A stretch of 64,000 bases of DNA from an uncultured Bacilli bacterium (GTDB lineage: Bacteria; Bacillota_I; Bacilli_A; RF39; UBA660), in the NCBI GenBank assembly GCA_934141245.1, contig CAKPCB010000002.1, positions 62,001 to 126,000 of the forward strand, written 5' to 3'. The notes under the pieces are model-generated. The model had not been told where the DNA came from, did no database searches, and was given only the letters and a program-made list of their open reading frames with translations. The translations under genes were made by a program, and so were the position numbers. Of the stretch, positions 27,824 to 37,575 are shown piece after piece. The stretch's first letter is position 1; each line of letters begins with the position of its first letter.

Positions 27824-28518
27824 TCTATCCTTTCAATTGGAGTAGGATTTTTGTTTATTTCTATTCCTTCTACAGAACCATTTTTAAACTTTATTACTTT
27901 ATCTGCCATAGGTGCTATTGCTGCATTATGAGTAATAATAATAACTGTCATTTTATCTTTATGAGCTGTATCTTGAAGTAATTTTAATATTTGTTTACCA
28001 GTATTATAGTCCAATGCACCAGTTGGCTCATCACATAAAAGTATTTTTGGATTTTTTGCTATAGCTCTAGCAATTGCAACACGTTGTTGTTCTCCTCCAG
28101 ATAATTGAGAAGGAAAATTATTCATTCTATCTTTAAGTCCAACTTTTTCTAAAATTTCTATAGGAGGCAATGGCTTTTTACAAATTTCTGTTGCAAGCTC
28201 AACATTTTCTAGTGTTGTAAGATTTTGTATTAGGTTATAAAATTGAAAAACAAAGCCAATATCATTTCTTCTATATTTTATTAATTGTTTTTTTGTATAT
28301 TTTGTTATATCTTTATTAGCAACTATAACCCTACCACTAGTTGCACTATCCATTCCACCCAAAATATTTAATGCTGTTGTTTTTCCAGCACCACTAGGCC
28401 CAAGTATAGTTACTAATTCTCCTTTTTCTATTTCAAAGTTAGTATTATTAAGTGCTAGAACACTCACCTCACCACTTTTATATTCTTTTTTTACATCTTT
28501 AAACTCAATATATGCCAA
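27817..28518 (-). CDS. MacB/LolD-type ABC transporter ATP-binding protein
   Basis: ATPase partner of the large FtsX-type permease. Walker [16 protein letters not shown], signature [16 protein letters not shown], Walker [12 protein letters not shown], and the H-loop IITHNAAIA are all intact, and the sequence is typical of the MacB/LolD family ([20 protein letters not shown]). The start is ambiguous: the TTG at 28518 has GGTGA six bases before it and gives 233 residues; the ATG at 28530 has only a close AGG. Stop and permease start overlap, so the pair is translationally coupled. Confidence 0.92.
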   Translation of the reverse strand: MAYIEFKDVKKEYKSGEVSVLALNNTNFEIEKGELVTILGPSGAGKTTALNILGGMDSATSGRVIVANKDITKYTKKQLIKYRRNDIGFVFQFYNLIQNLTTLENVELATEICKKPLPPIEILEKVGLKDRMNNFPSQLSGGEQQRVAIARAIAKNPKILLCDEPTGALDYNTGKQILKLLQDTAHKDKMTVIIITHNAAIAPMADKVIKFKNGSVEGIEINKNPTPIERIEW

Positions 28519-28575
28519 TATAATCACCATTTTCCTTTTTTAACAGTACAGTATTTTATCACTATTAATATCAAA

Positions 28576-28605
28576 AATCAACACCAACAAAAGCTAGTGT
28601 TGATT
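28576..28605 (-). terminator. Terminator of the lipoprotein gene
   Basis: AATCAACAC and GTGTTGATT form a nine-base-pair stem with a 12-base loop and the minus strand continues TTTTTGAT. It separates the lipoprotein gene from the ABC operon. Confidence 0.75.
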
Positions 28606-28631
28606 AACCATCAAAATAATTTAAAAACATT

Positions 28632-29243
28632 TTATTTTTTATTTAATACTTTATATTTTACATTTAACGAATTATTAGAATAATAATTATCATGTATTTG
28701 CTTAATAAGTTCTGTAATTTCATCAGCAGTATAAAATGACTTAGGATAAAGCATTTCCTTTATATAATAAGTAATATTTTTATGATCTAAAACTCTATAT
28801 CCATACTCATTATTTAATATACATTCACTAATATCTTCAATATACTGTTTTTCTTCTAATGATTCAGGATTCCTGTACCATTCTGGAAGAATAATAACTT
28901 CATCCACTAATAATTCACCATTTTCAACATTTAACATTTGAAAATGTATATTTTGTGATTTGTCTTTATATATATTATTTCTTAATAACAATATCTCATT
29001 AGTACCTGATTTATCTATTAAGTATATATTTACATGTTGTAAATTAGAAATATCAACAACACTAGTTAAATGATAAGAACTTTCGCTTAAAGTATATGAA
29101 AACCCTAATACTTTTTTATCAATATTTTCATTATTACTACAACCTGAAAATAAAACTGTAGTAGCAATTGAAAGAGCTAATACACTCTTAAGAACCTTTA
29201 AGTTTATAGTTCCTTTATATTTATTCTCTCTATTTAATTTCAA
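28632..29243 (-). CDS. Predicted lipoprotein of unknown function
   Basis: The N-terminus has a basic region (MKLNRENKYKGTINLK), a hydrophobic core (VLKSVLALSIATTVLFSG) and a lipobox LFSGC near residue 35, so the mature protein is probably lipid-anchored on the outer face of the membrane. The remaining 165 residues are mixed with no recognised domain. The TTG start at 29243 is supported by GGTGGGG six bases upstream. It lies directly downstream of smc on the same strand, 18 bases apart, and probably shares its transcript. Role unknown. Confidence 0.7.
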   Translation of the reverse strand: MKLNRENKYKGTINLKVLKSVLALSIATTVLFSGCSNNENIDKKVLGFSYTLSESSYHLTSVVDISNLQHVNIYLIDKSGTNEILLLRNNIYKDKSQNIHFQMLNVENGELLVDEVIILPEWYRNPESLEEKQYIEDISECILNNEYGYRVLDHKNITYYIKEMLYPKSFYTADEITELIKQIHDNYYSNNSLNVKYKVLNKK

Positions 29244-29261
29244 TCAAATCCCCACCTACAT

Positions 29262-32210
29262 TTATTTATTTACGCTATCAAGCTTTACACTAACTAACTT
29301 ACTTACACCAGATTCTTGCATTGTTATTCCATATAACATATCAGCATATTCCATAGTTTTTGTTTTATGTGTAATAATTAAAAATTGCGTTTTATCTTTA
29401 TAATTATTTAAATATTGTCCAAAATTATCAACATTTGCTTCATCTAATGCAGCTTCTACCTCATCAAATAAGCAAAAAGGAATAGTTTTTATATTTAATA
29501 TTGCAAAAATCAAACATATCGCCGTAAGTGTTTTCTCACCCCCAGATAGCAAATTTATTGATGTTAATTTTTTACCTGGTGGACTAGCAATAATATCAAT
29601 CCCAGTCTCTAATAAATTTTTTGGATCAGTTAGTTTTAATTCTGCACTACCACCTTTGAAAAGTTGTTTAAATACTTTGTTAAATTCTATTTTTATATTA
29701 TTAAATGTATTTAAAAACTCTTCTTTCATAACGGAATCCATTTCTTCTATTATTTCTAATAACGTTTCTTTTGCATTTAACAAATCATTTCTTTGAGAAG
29801 ACAAAAATTCATATCTTTCTGAAACTTTTCTATAGTCTTCAATAGCTTGAATATTTACCATTCCAATTCTTTTTAATGCATCTTTATATGAAATAACCAT
29901 TTTTCTTGCATCATCTTTATTAATTTCAAGAACATAATTTGCCTTAGCTTTTTCATAAGTCATTTCATAATCAGTACTTAGAATAGATAAATAATTGTCA
30001 AGTTTAATATTCATACGATTTTGTGAAATTTCATGTTCTTTTAGTTCTTTCTCAAATTGATATAACGAACTATTATTAACTTTAATTTTTGCTTGCTCCT
30101 CATCCAATTTAGAATTTATATCATCCTTTTGTTTCGTTAATAATTTTAGTTGCCTTAACATATCTTCTTTTTTTCTATTTGTATCATAAAATAAATTTAA
30201 TATTCTTTCTTCTTCTTTATCTAGGGATGAGTCAATAATATTTTCTAATGACTTTAATTCTGATATAACCGCATCATATCTTTCATTTAAATCATTATTA
30301 ATATTATTTTTAATATTTATTTTTTCCTGCAATTGAACTATTAATATTTCATCATTTTTTATAGCAGTATTATTAGTATTTATTTTATTATCAATTTCTT
30401 CTAAACTACTTGGATATGTAGCTAACAACTCGTTTAATTCTTGTTCTTCATTTTTTAATTTGACTAATTCTTGTTTTTCAGAAAATATACTCTTTGTAAC
30501 ATTAATACTACCACCACTCATTGTTCCACCAACATGAACAACATCACCATCTAATGTAACAATTTTATATCTTTGACCAATTTTTTTACTGATTCTATTA
30601 GCTGTATCAATATTATCTACTAATATTACATTTCCAAGTTGATTAGACACTATATTATAATATTTTTTATCATACTGAACTATATCTGACATAATTGATA
30701 AATATCCATTATCATCACTTAATACATCCATAGTATCAAGATCTATTCCTCTTGGTTTTATAACACTAATAGGGAAAAAAGTAGCCCTTCCAAGTCTATT
30801 CTCCTTTAGATAATTAATAGCATTTTTAGCTGATACTTCATCATCTACAACAATAAATTGTTTTACTGATGCAAGTGAAACATCTAAAGCCTTAATATAC
30901 TTTTCATCAGTATCTATCAAACTACCTAATGTATTATGAATACCATTTAATCTGGGATTAGATAAAACAGCTTTAATACTAGAACTATATGTACCTCCAC
31001 TTTCTAAAAAATCATTAATCATATTAATTTTATGTTTTACTTCGTTAAGTGACATTTTTTTATTATTAAATTCTTGCTCTAATGATTTTCTTTTTAAATA
31101 TATATTGTTTATTTCTAACTGTAATTTATTAATTTTAATATTTAAATCCTCAAACTCTTTAGTTAATTCTTGAATATCTTTTTCTGTTTTATATTTATCG
31201 TTGTCAAGTTTTAACTTTATCTCTTTAAGGTTAATAATATTGTTATGAACTTTATCATCTGTTGCACTATATTTTTTTCTTTCATTAAATATTTTCTTTT
31301 CACCATTTAATCTTTCCTCTTCTTTTGTAAGAATTAAAAGATTATTGTTTGCATCTTTTATATCTGTTTCTAATTTCAACAGTTTAGATTTAAGTTCAAT
31401 TATATTAGTGTCAAAATTAGTACCTTTCAAATTTAAATTCATTAGGGAATTATTTAACTCTTCAATTTTCTTTTGATGTTTTTTTATGTCCTCATTTAAT
31501 ACTGTAATTTCATCTGCAAGCAATGAAACCTCAACATTTTTTAATTTTTCTTTTATATCCAAATATTCAGTTGCTTTTTCAGATTGCTCTTTTAATGGTT
31601 CAACTTGTATTTGTAGCTCACCAACAATGTCATCAACTCTCTCTAAGTTATTGTTAGTTTTGTCAAGTTTTTTTAAGGCTTCTTCTTTCCTCTTTTTATA
31701 TTTTAATACGCCAGCTGCACTTTCAAAAATAAACCTTCTATCATATTCTGAATTTGATAATATTTTTTGTACTTCACCTTGTGAAATTATATTAAATGAA
31801 TTCTTACCAATTCCACTGTCTAAAAACATGTCTGTAATATCTTTTAATCTGCATTTTTCATTGTTTATGAAATATTCATTTTCACCGCTTCTATACACTC
31901 TTCTTTTAACGGTTACTTCATTATAAGGTAAATTTATATAATTATCACTATTATCAAAAGTAAGTGAAACAGTTGCAACATTAAGTGGTTTTCTGCTTTT
32001 TGAACCAGAAAAAATAACATCACTCATATTAGTATCACCACGTAGTGATTTAACAGATTGCTCACCTAAAACCCATCTTACTGCATCTACAATGTTACTT
32101 TTTCCACTTCCATTTGGTCCAACTATACATGTTGTTTTGCCGTTTAATTCAATTGTTAATTTATCAGCAAAAGACTTAAAACCAGTTGCACTTATTTCTT
32201 TTAAATACAT
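29262..32210 (-). CDS. smc: Chromosome partition protein SMC (short version)
   Basis: Structural maintenance of chromosomes ATPase that compacts and segregates DNA with ScpA and ScpB. Walker A is IVGPNGSGKSNIVDAV at about residues 30-45, the hinge domain lies about 400-540 (GGTYSSSIKAVLSNPRLNGIHNTLG, IVVDDEVSAKNAINYL), and the C-terminal signature is NLLSGGEKTL with Walker B FCLFDEVEAALDE and ITHKTKTME. At 982 residues it is about 200 shorter than the usual 1170-1190, and both coiled-coil arms look shortened equally. AGGGTGA precedes the ATG. No frameshift is seen; the shortness appears real. Confidence 0.93.
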   Translation of the reverse strand: MYLKEISATGFKSFADKLTIELNGKTTCIVGPNGSGKSNIVDAVRWVLGEQSVKSLRGDTNMSDVIFSGSKSRKPLNVATVSLTFDNSDNYINLPYNEVTVKRRVYRSGENEYFINNEKCRLKDITDMFLDSGIGKNSFNIISQGEVQKILSNSEYDRRFIFESAAGVLKYKKRKEEALKKLDKTNNNLERVDDIVGELQIQVEPLKEQSEKATEYLDIKEKLKNVEVSLLADEITVLNEDIKKHQKKIEELNNSLMNLNLKGTNFDTNIIELKSKLLKLETDIKDANNNLLILTKEEERLNGEKKIFNERKKYSATDDKVHNNIINLKEIKLKLDNDKYKTEKDIQELTKEFEDLNIKINKLQLEINNIYLKRKSLEQEFNNKKMSLNEVKHKINMINDFLESGGTYSSSIKAVLSNPRLNGIHNTLGSLIDTDEKYIKALDVSLASVKQFIVVDDEVSAKNAINYLKENRLGRATFFPISVIKPRGIDLDTMDVLSDDNGYLSIMSDIVQYDKKYYNIVSNQLGNVILVDNIDTANRISKKIGQRYKIVTLDGDVVHVGGTMSGGSINVTKSIFSEKQELVKLKNEEQELNELLATYPSSLEEIDNKINTNNTAIKNDEILIVQLQEKINIKNNINNDLNERYDAVISELKSLENIIDSSLDKEEERILNLFYDTNRKKEDMLRQLKLLTKQKDDINSKLDEEQAKIKVNNSSLYQFEKELKEHEISQNRMNIKLDNYLSILSTDYEMTYEKAKANYVLEINKDDARKMVISYKDALKRIGMVNIQAIEDYRKVSERYEFLSSQRNDLLNAKETLLEIIEEMDSVMKEEFLNTFNNIKIEFNKVFKQLFKGGSAELKLTDPKNLLETGIDIIASPPGKKLTSINLLSGGEKTLTAICLIFAILNIKTIPFCLFDEVEAALDEANVDNFGQYLNNYKDKTQFLIITHKTKTMEYADMLYGITMQESGVSKLVSVKLDSVNK

Positions 32211-32266
32211 TTAAATCACCCTATCTACATAAATAAGATTATACTATATAACAAAAAAAATCACAA

Positions 32267-32287
32267 TAAAAAAGGACTTATAAGTCC
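32267..32287 (-). terminator. Terminator of the hypothetical gene at 32.3-33.0 kb
   Basis: GGACTTA and TAAGTCC are adjacent and the minus strand continues with six T. The stem is a perfect palindrome. Confidence 0.75.
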
Positions 32288-32293
32288 AATAAT

Positions 32294-33040
32294 TTAAAAT
32301 TTTAATTGCTCACCACTGTATTGATTAAATTCAATTTTTTTAACTTTTTTTACTTCCTGATGTTCAACTTCTTTTGGGTTAGAAGATTGAGGCATATTTT
32401 TATAATCCTGATATGTTAGAAATAGTCCTCTATATAAATGATATTTATTAAATTCATCTAATAAATAATCTTTATTATGCTCTAATATGCATGTAGCCTC
32501 ACTATCTAAGCCAGTTGACTTATATATCTTATTTATATTAATCATTTCTCTTACACTATTTATAATAGATTTTGTTTTGAAATGAGAAGAATTTAAATAA
32601 AATGATGAGAATGATGTATCAAATGTAGATAGTTTTTGTACCAACATATCTTTTTGCCTCAAGATCTTATAATCTTTTAATTTATCATTTTCAATATACT
32701 GCAATAATTCAATTAATTCATAATTATTATAAACTAGCTCAATAAATCTATTTGATCCATTAGTAGAATAAGTAGCAGACAAATCATATACGTCCTTAAT
32801 TATTGATAATCTTTTTAACAAATCCTCTTCACTAGAAAATTGTGAAGTAAACCTATCTATTTCACTTAATTGATGTTTTACAGACTTATTAACTTTAGAC
32901 ATAGAAATATTTCTATCTATATTTATCATTCTATATAAGTATTTATTTTCTTTTGACAATTTAAAGTCAATTACTTGATCACTAGCTGCATATTTTATTC
33001 TACATAATATAACAAACCTGTTAATAGCTTTATTTTTCAT
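32294..33040 (-). CDS. Hypothetical protein, helical, unknown function
   Basis: A 248-residue protein from the ATG at 33040, chosen because GGGGG lies five bases upstream; longer forms start in sequence without a ribosome binding site. It is helical and Lys/Ser/Tyr rich, with FILCRIKYAAS near the start and a basic tail (EVKKVKKIEFNQ). No membrane segment, signal peptide or known motif is visible. It lies between the terminators of its own unit and of the preceding CHAP-like gene, so it is probably transcribed alone. I do not recognise the family. Confidence 0.65.
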   Translation of the reverse strand: MKNKAINRFVILCRIKYAASDQVIDFKLSKENKYLYRMINIDRNISMSKVNKSVKHQLSEIDRFTSQFSSEEDLLKRLSIIKDVYDLSATYSTNGSNRFIELVYNNYELIELLQYIENDKLKDYKILRQKDMLVQKLSTFDTSFSSFYLNSSHFKTKSIINSVREMININKIYKSTGLDSEATCILEHNKDYLLDEFNKYHLYRGLFLTYQDYKNMPQSSNPKEVEHQEVKKVKKIEFNQYSGEQLKF

Positions 33041-33089
33041 ATAATCCCCCGCTGTTGAGGAGATTATATCATATTTTAAGTAATAAGTC

Positions 33090-33116
33090 AAAAAAAAAGA
33101 ATGCTTTTTGCATTCT
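33090..33116 (-). terminator. Terminator of the CHAP-like lipoprotein gene
   Basis: AGAATGC and GCATTCT form a seven-base-pair stem with a five-base loop, followed by eight T on the minus strand. Confidence 0.8.
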
Positions 33117-33125
33117 ACCTGTTTA

Positions 33126-34019
33126 CTAATAAGCAATACTCTTCATATTTATAAATCCAGATACTCTATCTAAATTAATTAATTCTACTTTATTATTTGA
33201 ATTTCCAATAATACTATTCCATTCATTATTTACTGATACTGCTATTCCAATATGCTGATTTTGATCTATTATAACTAAATCACCATTGTGTAGTGAAGAC
33301 TTATCGGTGTACCAACGATTATTATTTTTAGCCCAATTTATATATTCAGAAACATCGTCTACATCACTAATTCCCTTATCTTTTAATGAAACTTTTGTAA
33401 CATTAAATACCCAATTGATAAATGTTGCATCCCAAACGTTTCCATTATTACCAAATTTTTGATAATTATTATCGCCTTTATTTGCCGTACAATCACTTAA
33501 ATTCTCATCAGTTGCTTTTTCTACATAACCAACTTGTGAGCAAGCAACATCAACAACATCAATACCAACTTTACACTTTATAGTTTCATTACAATAATTA
33601 TCAATATTTAAGTTTTTTAAATTATCAGTATTGTTATCCTTTTCTTTTATTATTGCATATAAAGTTGTATTTTCAGTGATTTCGATTTGCTCATTTACTT
33701 TAAAAACTTCACCTTTGCCATTCTTATTTTTAGACCATCCAATAACGACATAACCATTTTCAACACTAATATTAGGAGTGGTAACAGTACAACCTCTTCC
33801 GTAGTCTAAACACTTAGCACTTAAACTTGTTATACTACTTGCATTTTGTTTATCATACGTAACAGTGTGTATACTAGCAAAAGCTGCGTTTTTATCATCA
33901 CCTTTTATTTCATTATTATCATCATTTTTAAAAATAAATGAACAGCTTGCTAATCCAATACATATAAATCCAAATGCTGCTAAAATCACAATAGCAAAAG
34001 TTCTCTTTGTATTTCTCAT
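33126..34019 (-). CDS. InlB-repeat and CHAP-like lipoprotein lacking the catalytic Cys
   Basis: The N-terminus has a hydrophobic core ending in a lipobox-like LASC (about residue 26). Residues 50-125 resemble an InlB B-repeat (GYVVIGWSKNKNGKG, then TTLYA). Residues 150-297 align by eye with CHAP amidases: GYVEK, YQKFG, then VWDATFINWVFN where active enzymes have PWCAxFVSWC; next NGDLVIIDQNQHIGIAVSV with the catalytic His, and GNSNNKVEL. The nucleophile Cys is therefore Asp. A binding or scaffolding role rather than peptidoglycan hydrolysis is inferred. A consensus promoter lies upstream. The gene is monocistronic. Confidence 0.75.
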   Translation of the reverse strand: MRNTKRTFAIVILAAFGFICIGLASCSFIFKNDDNNEIKGDDKNAAFASIHTVTYDKQNASSITSLSAKCLDYGRGCTVTTPNISVENGYVVIGWSKNKNGKGEVFKVNEQIEITENTTLYAIIKEKDNNTDNLKNLNIDNYCNETIKCKVGIDVVDVACSQVGYVEKATDENLSDCTANKGDNNYQKFGNNGNVWDATFINWVFNVTKVSLKDKGISDVDDVSEYINWAKNNNRWYTDKSSLHNGDLVIIDQNQHIGIAVSVNNEWNSIIGNSNNKVELINLDRVSGFINMKSIAY

Positions 34020-34057
34020 ACTTTAAATATCCTCTCAATTATATTCTAACTAATCTA

Positions 34058-34086
34058 ATATTAGAGCATATTTAGTTGTTTGTCAA
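34058..34086 (-). promoter_or_regulatory. Sigma-A promoter of the CHAP-like gene
   Basis: Minus strand TTGACA (34081-34086), exactly 17 bases, TAATAT (34058-34063), about 40 bases before the ATG. Confidence 0.7.
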
Positions 34087-34119
34087 TGTTATCAAATTGT
34101 TTTTATATATATTTTACAT

Positions 34120-36285
34120 TTAAAAATTAACAGGGTTTATATCTATATCTATTTTTATATTATTATTTCCTTTGTAATGGTTTATAAGAGATTTTAATAC
34201 AAAATTAAGTTTTTCTGATTTTTTATATTTAATAATTATACCAAATCTATATTGATTATTAAGTTTAAATACATTACATATTGTGGGACCAAGTATTATC
34301 AAATCAGGTAGTTCTTTCCTTAAGTAACCACCCACTTTTTTACTTTCATCACTCAAATATTCATAGTTTTTACCAATTATTTTTACATATGCTAAATAAT
34401 AATATGGCGGGTATGATAACTTCTTTCTTATAGACATCTCCGTATTAAAAAAGCCTATATAATCATGATTTTTTGATAGTGAAATTGCATAATGATTTGG
34501 ATTATACGTTTGTATAATAACACTACCTTCTTTTGTTGATCTACCACTTCTTCCTGCCGTTTGAGTTAACAACTGAAATGTATATTCACTACTTCTATAG
34601 TTTGGCATCAAAAGCGAAGTATCTGCATTTATAACCCCAACCAAAGTAACATTACTAAAGTCATGTCCTTTTGCAATCATTTGAGTTCCTAGTAATATAT
34701 CATATTTGTTATTTTTAAAATCTTTTATTATTTTTTCATATGATCCCTTTTTAGATGTTGTATCCAAATCCATTCTTACTATTCTTGCATTAAAAAGCTT
34801 ATTAAGTTCCTCTTCAACTTTTTCTGTACCAACACCTAAATTTTTCATACTTTTCTCACCACATGATGGACAAATTTCTGAATTTTTAGTTGCATAACCG
34901 CAATAGTGACATCTAAGTACATTTGAAGACTTATGATATGTAAGTGTAATATCGCAGTGTGGGCATTTAACTGAGTAACCACAATTACTGCAAGTCACAA
35001 AAGAAGAATATCCCCTTCTATTTAATAAAAGTATTATTTGTTCTTTTTTTAAAAGAGTTGTATTTATTGCATCTATTAAACTCTTAGAAAATATAGAACC
35101 CTTATTTTTTTCTTTATTCATATCAACAATATCAACATGTGGTAATTTATTATTATTTATTCTATTAGGTAATTCAACCTTTCTATATATGCCCTTAAGT
35201 GCTCTCGCATAATCATCAATTGTAGGAGTTGCACTTCCTAATACAACCTTTGCATTATTAAACTCTGCACGCTTTTTTGCTATATCAATAGTGTTATATT
35301 TTGGATTATTTTCTTGCTTATAAGTACTAGTATGTTCTTCATCTATAACAATAAGCCCTAAATTTTTAAATGGTGCAAACACAGCACTTCTTGCACCAAC
35401 AACTATGTGTGACTCACCAGACATTATTTTTCTATATTCATCATACTTTTCACCTTCGCTAAGCTTACTATGTAAAACAGTAACCATATTACCAAAACGT
35501 GAACTAAATTTTTCTATTATTTGCGGAGTTAAAGATATTTCAGGTACTAAAAAAATACTATCTTTGCCAAGTTTCAACATCTCATCAATTAATTCCATAT
35601 ATACTTGAGTTTTTCCACTTCCTGTTACACCATGCAATAAAAAAACAGAATTTTTATCATCATTTAAAATGTCATCCTTTACTTGCTGTTGCTGAGGAGT
35701 TAATTTAAACTTTTCTTTTAATTCAGTTGTAGACTGTTTTAACCTATATTCCTCAACTTCTTCTACGTTCAATATATTATTTTTTATAAGTGTATTGGTT
35801 ATTGATGCTGATATTTTTCTAAGTTCAACAATACTACAAGAACCCTTAGATTTTACTACCTCTATAATTCTTTTTTGGTTATCGCTAAGTTTATTTAAAT
35901 TAGTATTATTATTTAAACTAACTATCTTTACTATTTTTTTATTTACTTTTGAATTACTTTTAGCTTTCAATGCCTTAGGTAACATTATTTGATAACAAGA
36001 TATTAAAGTTGAATAGTATTCATTACTCATCCACTTACCAAGATTTAATAGTTCATTATTTAATATTGGAAATTCGTCAATAACTTCTAAAATTTTCTTT
36101 AACTCATATTCACTATCATTGAAATCTGCAATTCCTACTACAAAACCTTCAATTATTCTATTAACAAATTCAACCTTTACTCTTATACCAATCTGTACTT
36201 TTTCTCTTAATTCATCAGGTATTAAATAATTAAAAGTCTTATCAACATTTATGTTTGATATTTCAACTAAAACTTTAGCGATCAT
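34120..36285 (-). CDS. priA: Primosomal replication helicase PriA
   Basis: 3'-5' helicase that reloads the replisome at collapsed forks. An N-terminal DNA-binding domain (residues 1-100) precedes a winged-helix region and the helicase core: Walker A LLHGVTGSGKTQVYMEL at about 210-226, DEEH box VIDEEHTSTYKQ at about 300, and the C-terminal motifs GTQMIAKGHDFSNVTLVG and QTAGRSGRS. The zinc-binding insertion has eight cysteines in four CxxC pairs (CSNC, CPHC, CHYC, CPSC). At 721 residues it is slightly short but complete. AGGGAGG is eight bases from the ATG. Confidence 0.96.
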   Translation of the reverse strand: MIAKVLVEISNINVDKTFNYLIPDELREKVQIGIRVKVEFVNRIIEGFVVGIADFNDSEYELKKILEVIDEFPILNNELLNLGKWMSNEYYSTLISCYQIMLPKALKAKSNSKVNKKIVKIVSLNNNTNLNKLSDNQKRIIEVVKSKGSCSIVELRKISASITNTLIKNNILNVEEVEEYRLKQSTTELKEKFKLTPQQQQVKDDILNDDKNSVFLLHGVTGSGKTQVYMELIDEMLKLGKDSIFLVPEISLTPQIIEKFSSRFGNMVTVLHSKLSEGEKYDEYRKIMSGESHIVVGARSAVFAPFKNLGLIVIDEEHTSTYKQENNPKYNTIDIAKKRAEFNNAKVVLGSATPTIDDYARALKGIYRKVELPNRINNNKLPHVDIVDMNKEKNKGSIFSKSLIDAINTTLLKKEQIILLLNRRGYSSFVTCSNCGYSVKCPHCDITLTYHKSSNVLRCHYCGYATKNSEICPSCGEKSMKNLGVGTEKVEEELNKLFNARIVRMDLDTTSKKGSYEKIIKDFKNNKYDILLGTQMIAKGHDFSNVTLVGVINADTSLLMPNYRSSEYTFQLLTQTAGRSGRSTKEGSVIIQTYNPNHYAISLSKNHDYIGFFNTEMSIRKKLSYPPYYYLAYVKIIGKNYEYLSDESKKVGGYLRKELPDLIILGPTICNVFKLNNQYRFGIIIKYKKSEKLNFVLKSLINHYKGNNNIKIDIDINPVNF

Positions 36286-36319
36286 ATATAATACCTCCCT
36301 AATACCATGTTACAAATTG

Positions 36320-36348
36320 ATTATATAATTTAAACATACGTTTGTAAA
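36320..36348 (-). promoter_or_regulatory. Sigma-A promoter of priA
   Basis: Minus strand TTTACA (36343-36348), exactly 17 bases, TATAAT (36320-36325), followed by the AGGGAGG ribosome binding site of priA. Confidence 0.65.
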
Positions 36349-36445
36349 GAACAAAGAATAAATTAAGTCTTGCTATTTTAACCATATTTTCACTTTACAG
36401 ATGAAATATTTTTTATTCCATATGGATTTAAATTACGTAACGAAC

Positions 36446-36473
36446 AAAAAAGCAAAGAATTTTAATTCTTTGC
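36446..36473 (-). terminator. Terminator of the hypothetical gene at 36.5-37.4 kb
   Basis: GCAAAGAATT pairs with AATTCTTTGC over a two-base loop, followed by six T on the minus strand; it overlaps the stop codon. Confidence 0.8.
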
Positions 36474-37448
36474 AAATAGTTTCCTTTTTATTCTTGGTTC
36501 CGCAGCTTTAAAAACTGTCTCAAACATTTTCTGTTTATTTTCTGCTTCATTAAATTCTACAAATGAAAAAATTATATCATCTAAAATTGGCCCTACACAA
36601 TATTTATCTAATAAATTATTAAAGCTATTTGTTTCTATTATTTTCAATATGATTTGACAATTCTTAGCTATTGAATTATTTAATTCCCGATATTTTTCAA
36701 TAATATAAAAATCTTTAATCATATATAGAATTAGTAAATCATAATTATATCTATCATTTTCACGAAGTATTTCAATAAAATCTCTTACAAATGATCTTGC
36801 ATAGTATTCTGATATATAATCTTCAAAATTATATTCTTTTTTAAAATCTTCTAGATAATTCAAATACATACAATATATATCATCTTTTTCATATAACTGC
36901 GAATATAATATTTTATCAAAAATATATAAAGGATTAATCCTTTCAAGATATTTATCAGTTTTTACATCATACATTGATTTGTGATGTTTTTCAAAATTCG
37001 TATAGCTTATAAAATCTAGTGATGAAAGCAACATAGATTGTAATAATTCGGGATATTCATTAATATAATCAATAACATCATCTACAGATTTAAATTTTGA
37101 CATTTCCTCATATGAATAGTCATAATCAATAGTAACATAATTTTCATCTGAATCGGATAATAAATCAGGATTGTTTAGTAGCCAAAAATCTGTCCAAATA
37201 ACACCAATAACTTTTTTATATAATTCATAATTTGTGTTAGCCATTCTATTAAAAATTGTGGTAAAATCAAATATTTCTTTTTCATCCTCACCATATTCAT
37301 AGTATTCAGCATCAATATCATCATCAATATCACCATCAACATCAAAGAAATTTAAAGATTGTTTAAAAATTTCATTTAAATGTTCATTATATAAATCTTT
37401 AACAAAATTTCTTATAATATCATTTGGATTATTAACATCTATTCTCAT
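36462..37448 (-). CDS. Acidic hypothetical protein, unknown function
   Basis: A 328-residue protein, predominantly helical and strongly acidic and aromatic (a DGDIDDDIDAEYYEYGEDE stretch near residue 40; many Tyr, Asp and Glu). No signal peptide or membrane segment. I do not recognise the family. GGTGAATTTAT immediately precedes the ATG and a TTGACA-N17-TATCAT promoter lies upstream, so it is a real, separately expressed gene. It is flanked by terminators on both sides, so genomic context offers no functional hint beyond proximity to tsf and priA. Confidence 0.7.
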   Translation of the reverse strand: MRIDVNNPNDIIRNFVKDLYNEHLNEIFKQSLNFFDVDGDIDDDIDAEYYEYGEDEKEIFDFTTIFNRMANTNYELYKKVIGVIWTDFWLLNNPDLLSDSDENYVTIDYDYSYEEMSKFKSVDDVIDYINEYPELLQSMLLSSLDFISYTNFEKHHKSMYDVKTDKYLERINPLYIFDKILYSQLYEKDDIYCMYLNYLEDFKKEYNFEDYISEYYARSFVRDFIEILRENDRYNYDLLILYMIKDFYIIEKYRELNNSIAKNCQIILKIIETNSFNNLLDKYCVGPILDDIIFSFVEFNEAENKQKMFETVFKAAEPRIKRKLFAKN

Positions 37449-37510
37449 ATAAATTCACCATGTTCCCCTGTTATTTAAACTAATTTTAAAGTATCAAAAT
37501 ATATCTTAAT

Positions 37511-37539
37511 ATGATAACAATCAAGAAAGCAATTGTCAA
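37511..37539 (-). promoter_or_regulatory. Sigma-A promoter of the acidic hypothetical gene
   Basis: Minus strand TTGACA (37534-37539), exactly 17 bases, TATCAT (37511-37516). Confidence 0.7.
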
Positions 37540-37540
37540 T

Positions 37541-37570
37541 AGAAAAAGAAATGATAACAAATCATTTCTT
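37541..37570 (-). terminator. Terminator of the rpsB-tsf operon
   Basis: AAGAAATGA and TCATTTCTT form a nine-base-pair stem with a seven-base loop, followed by TTTTTC on the minus strand, right after the tsf stop. Confidence 0.8.
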
Positions 37571-37575
37571 ATAAA

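Noticed and set aside
28518..28530. ATG at 28530 as start of the MacB-type ATPase
   Set aside because: The AGG is too close to that ATG, whereas GGTGA precedes the TTG at 28518 with normal spacing; the alternative remains possible and is noted in the feature.
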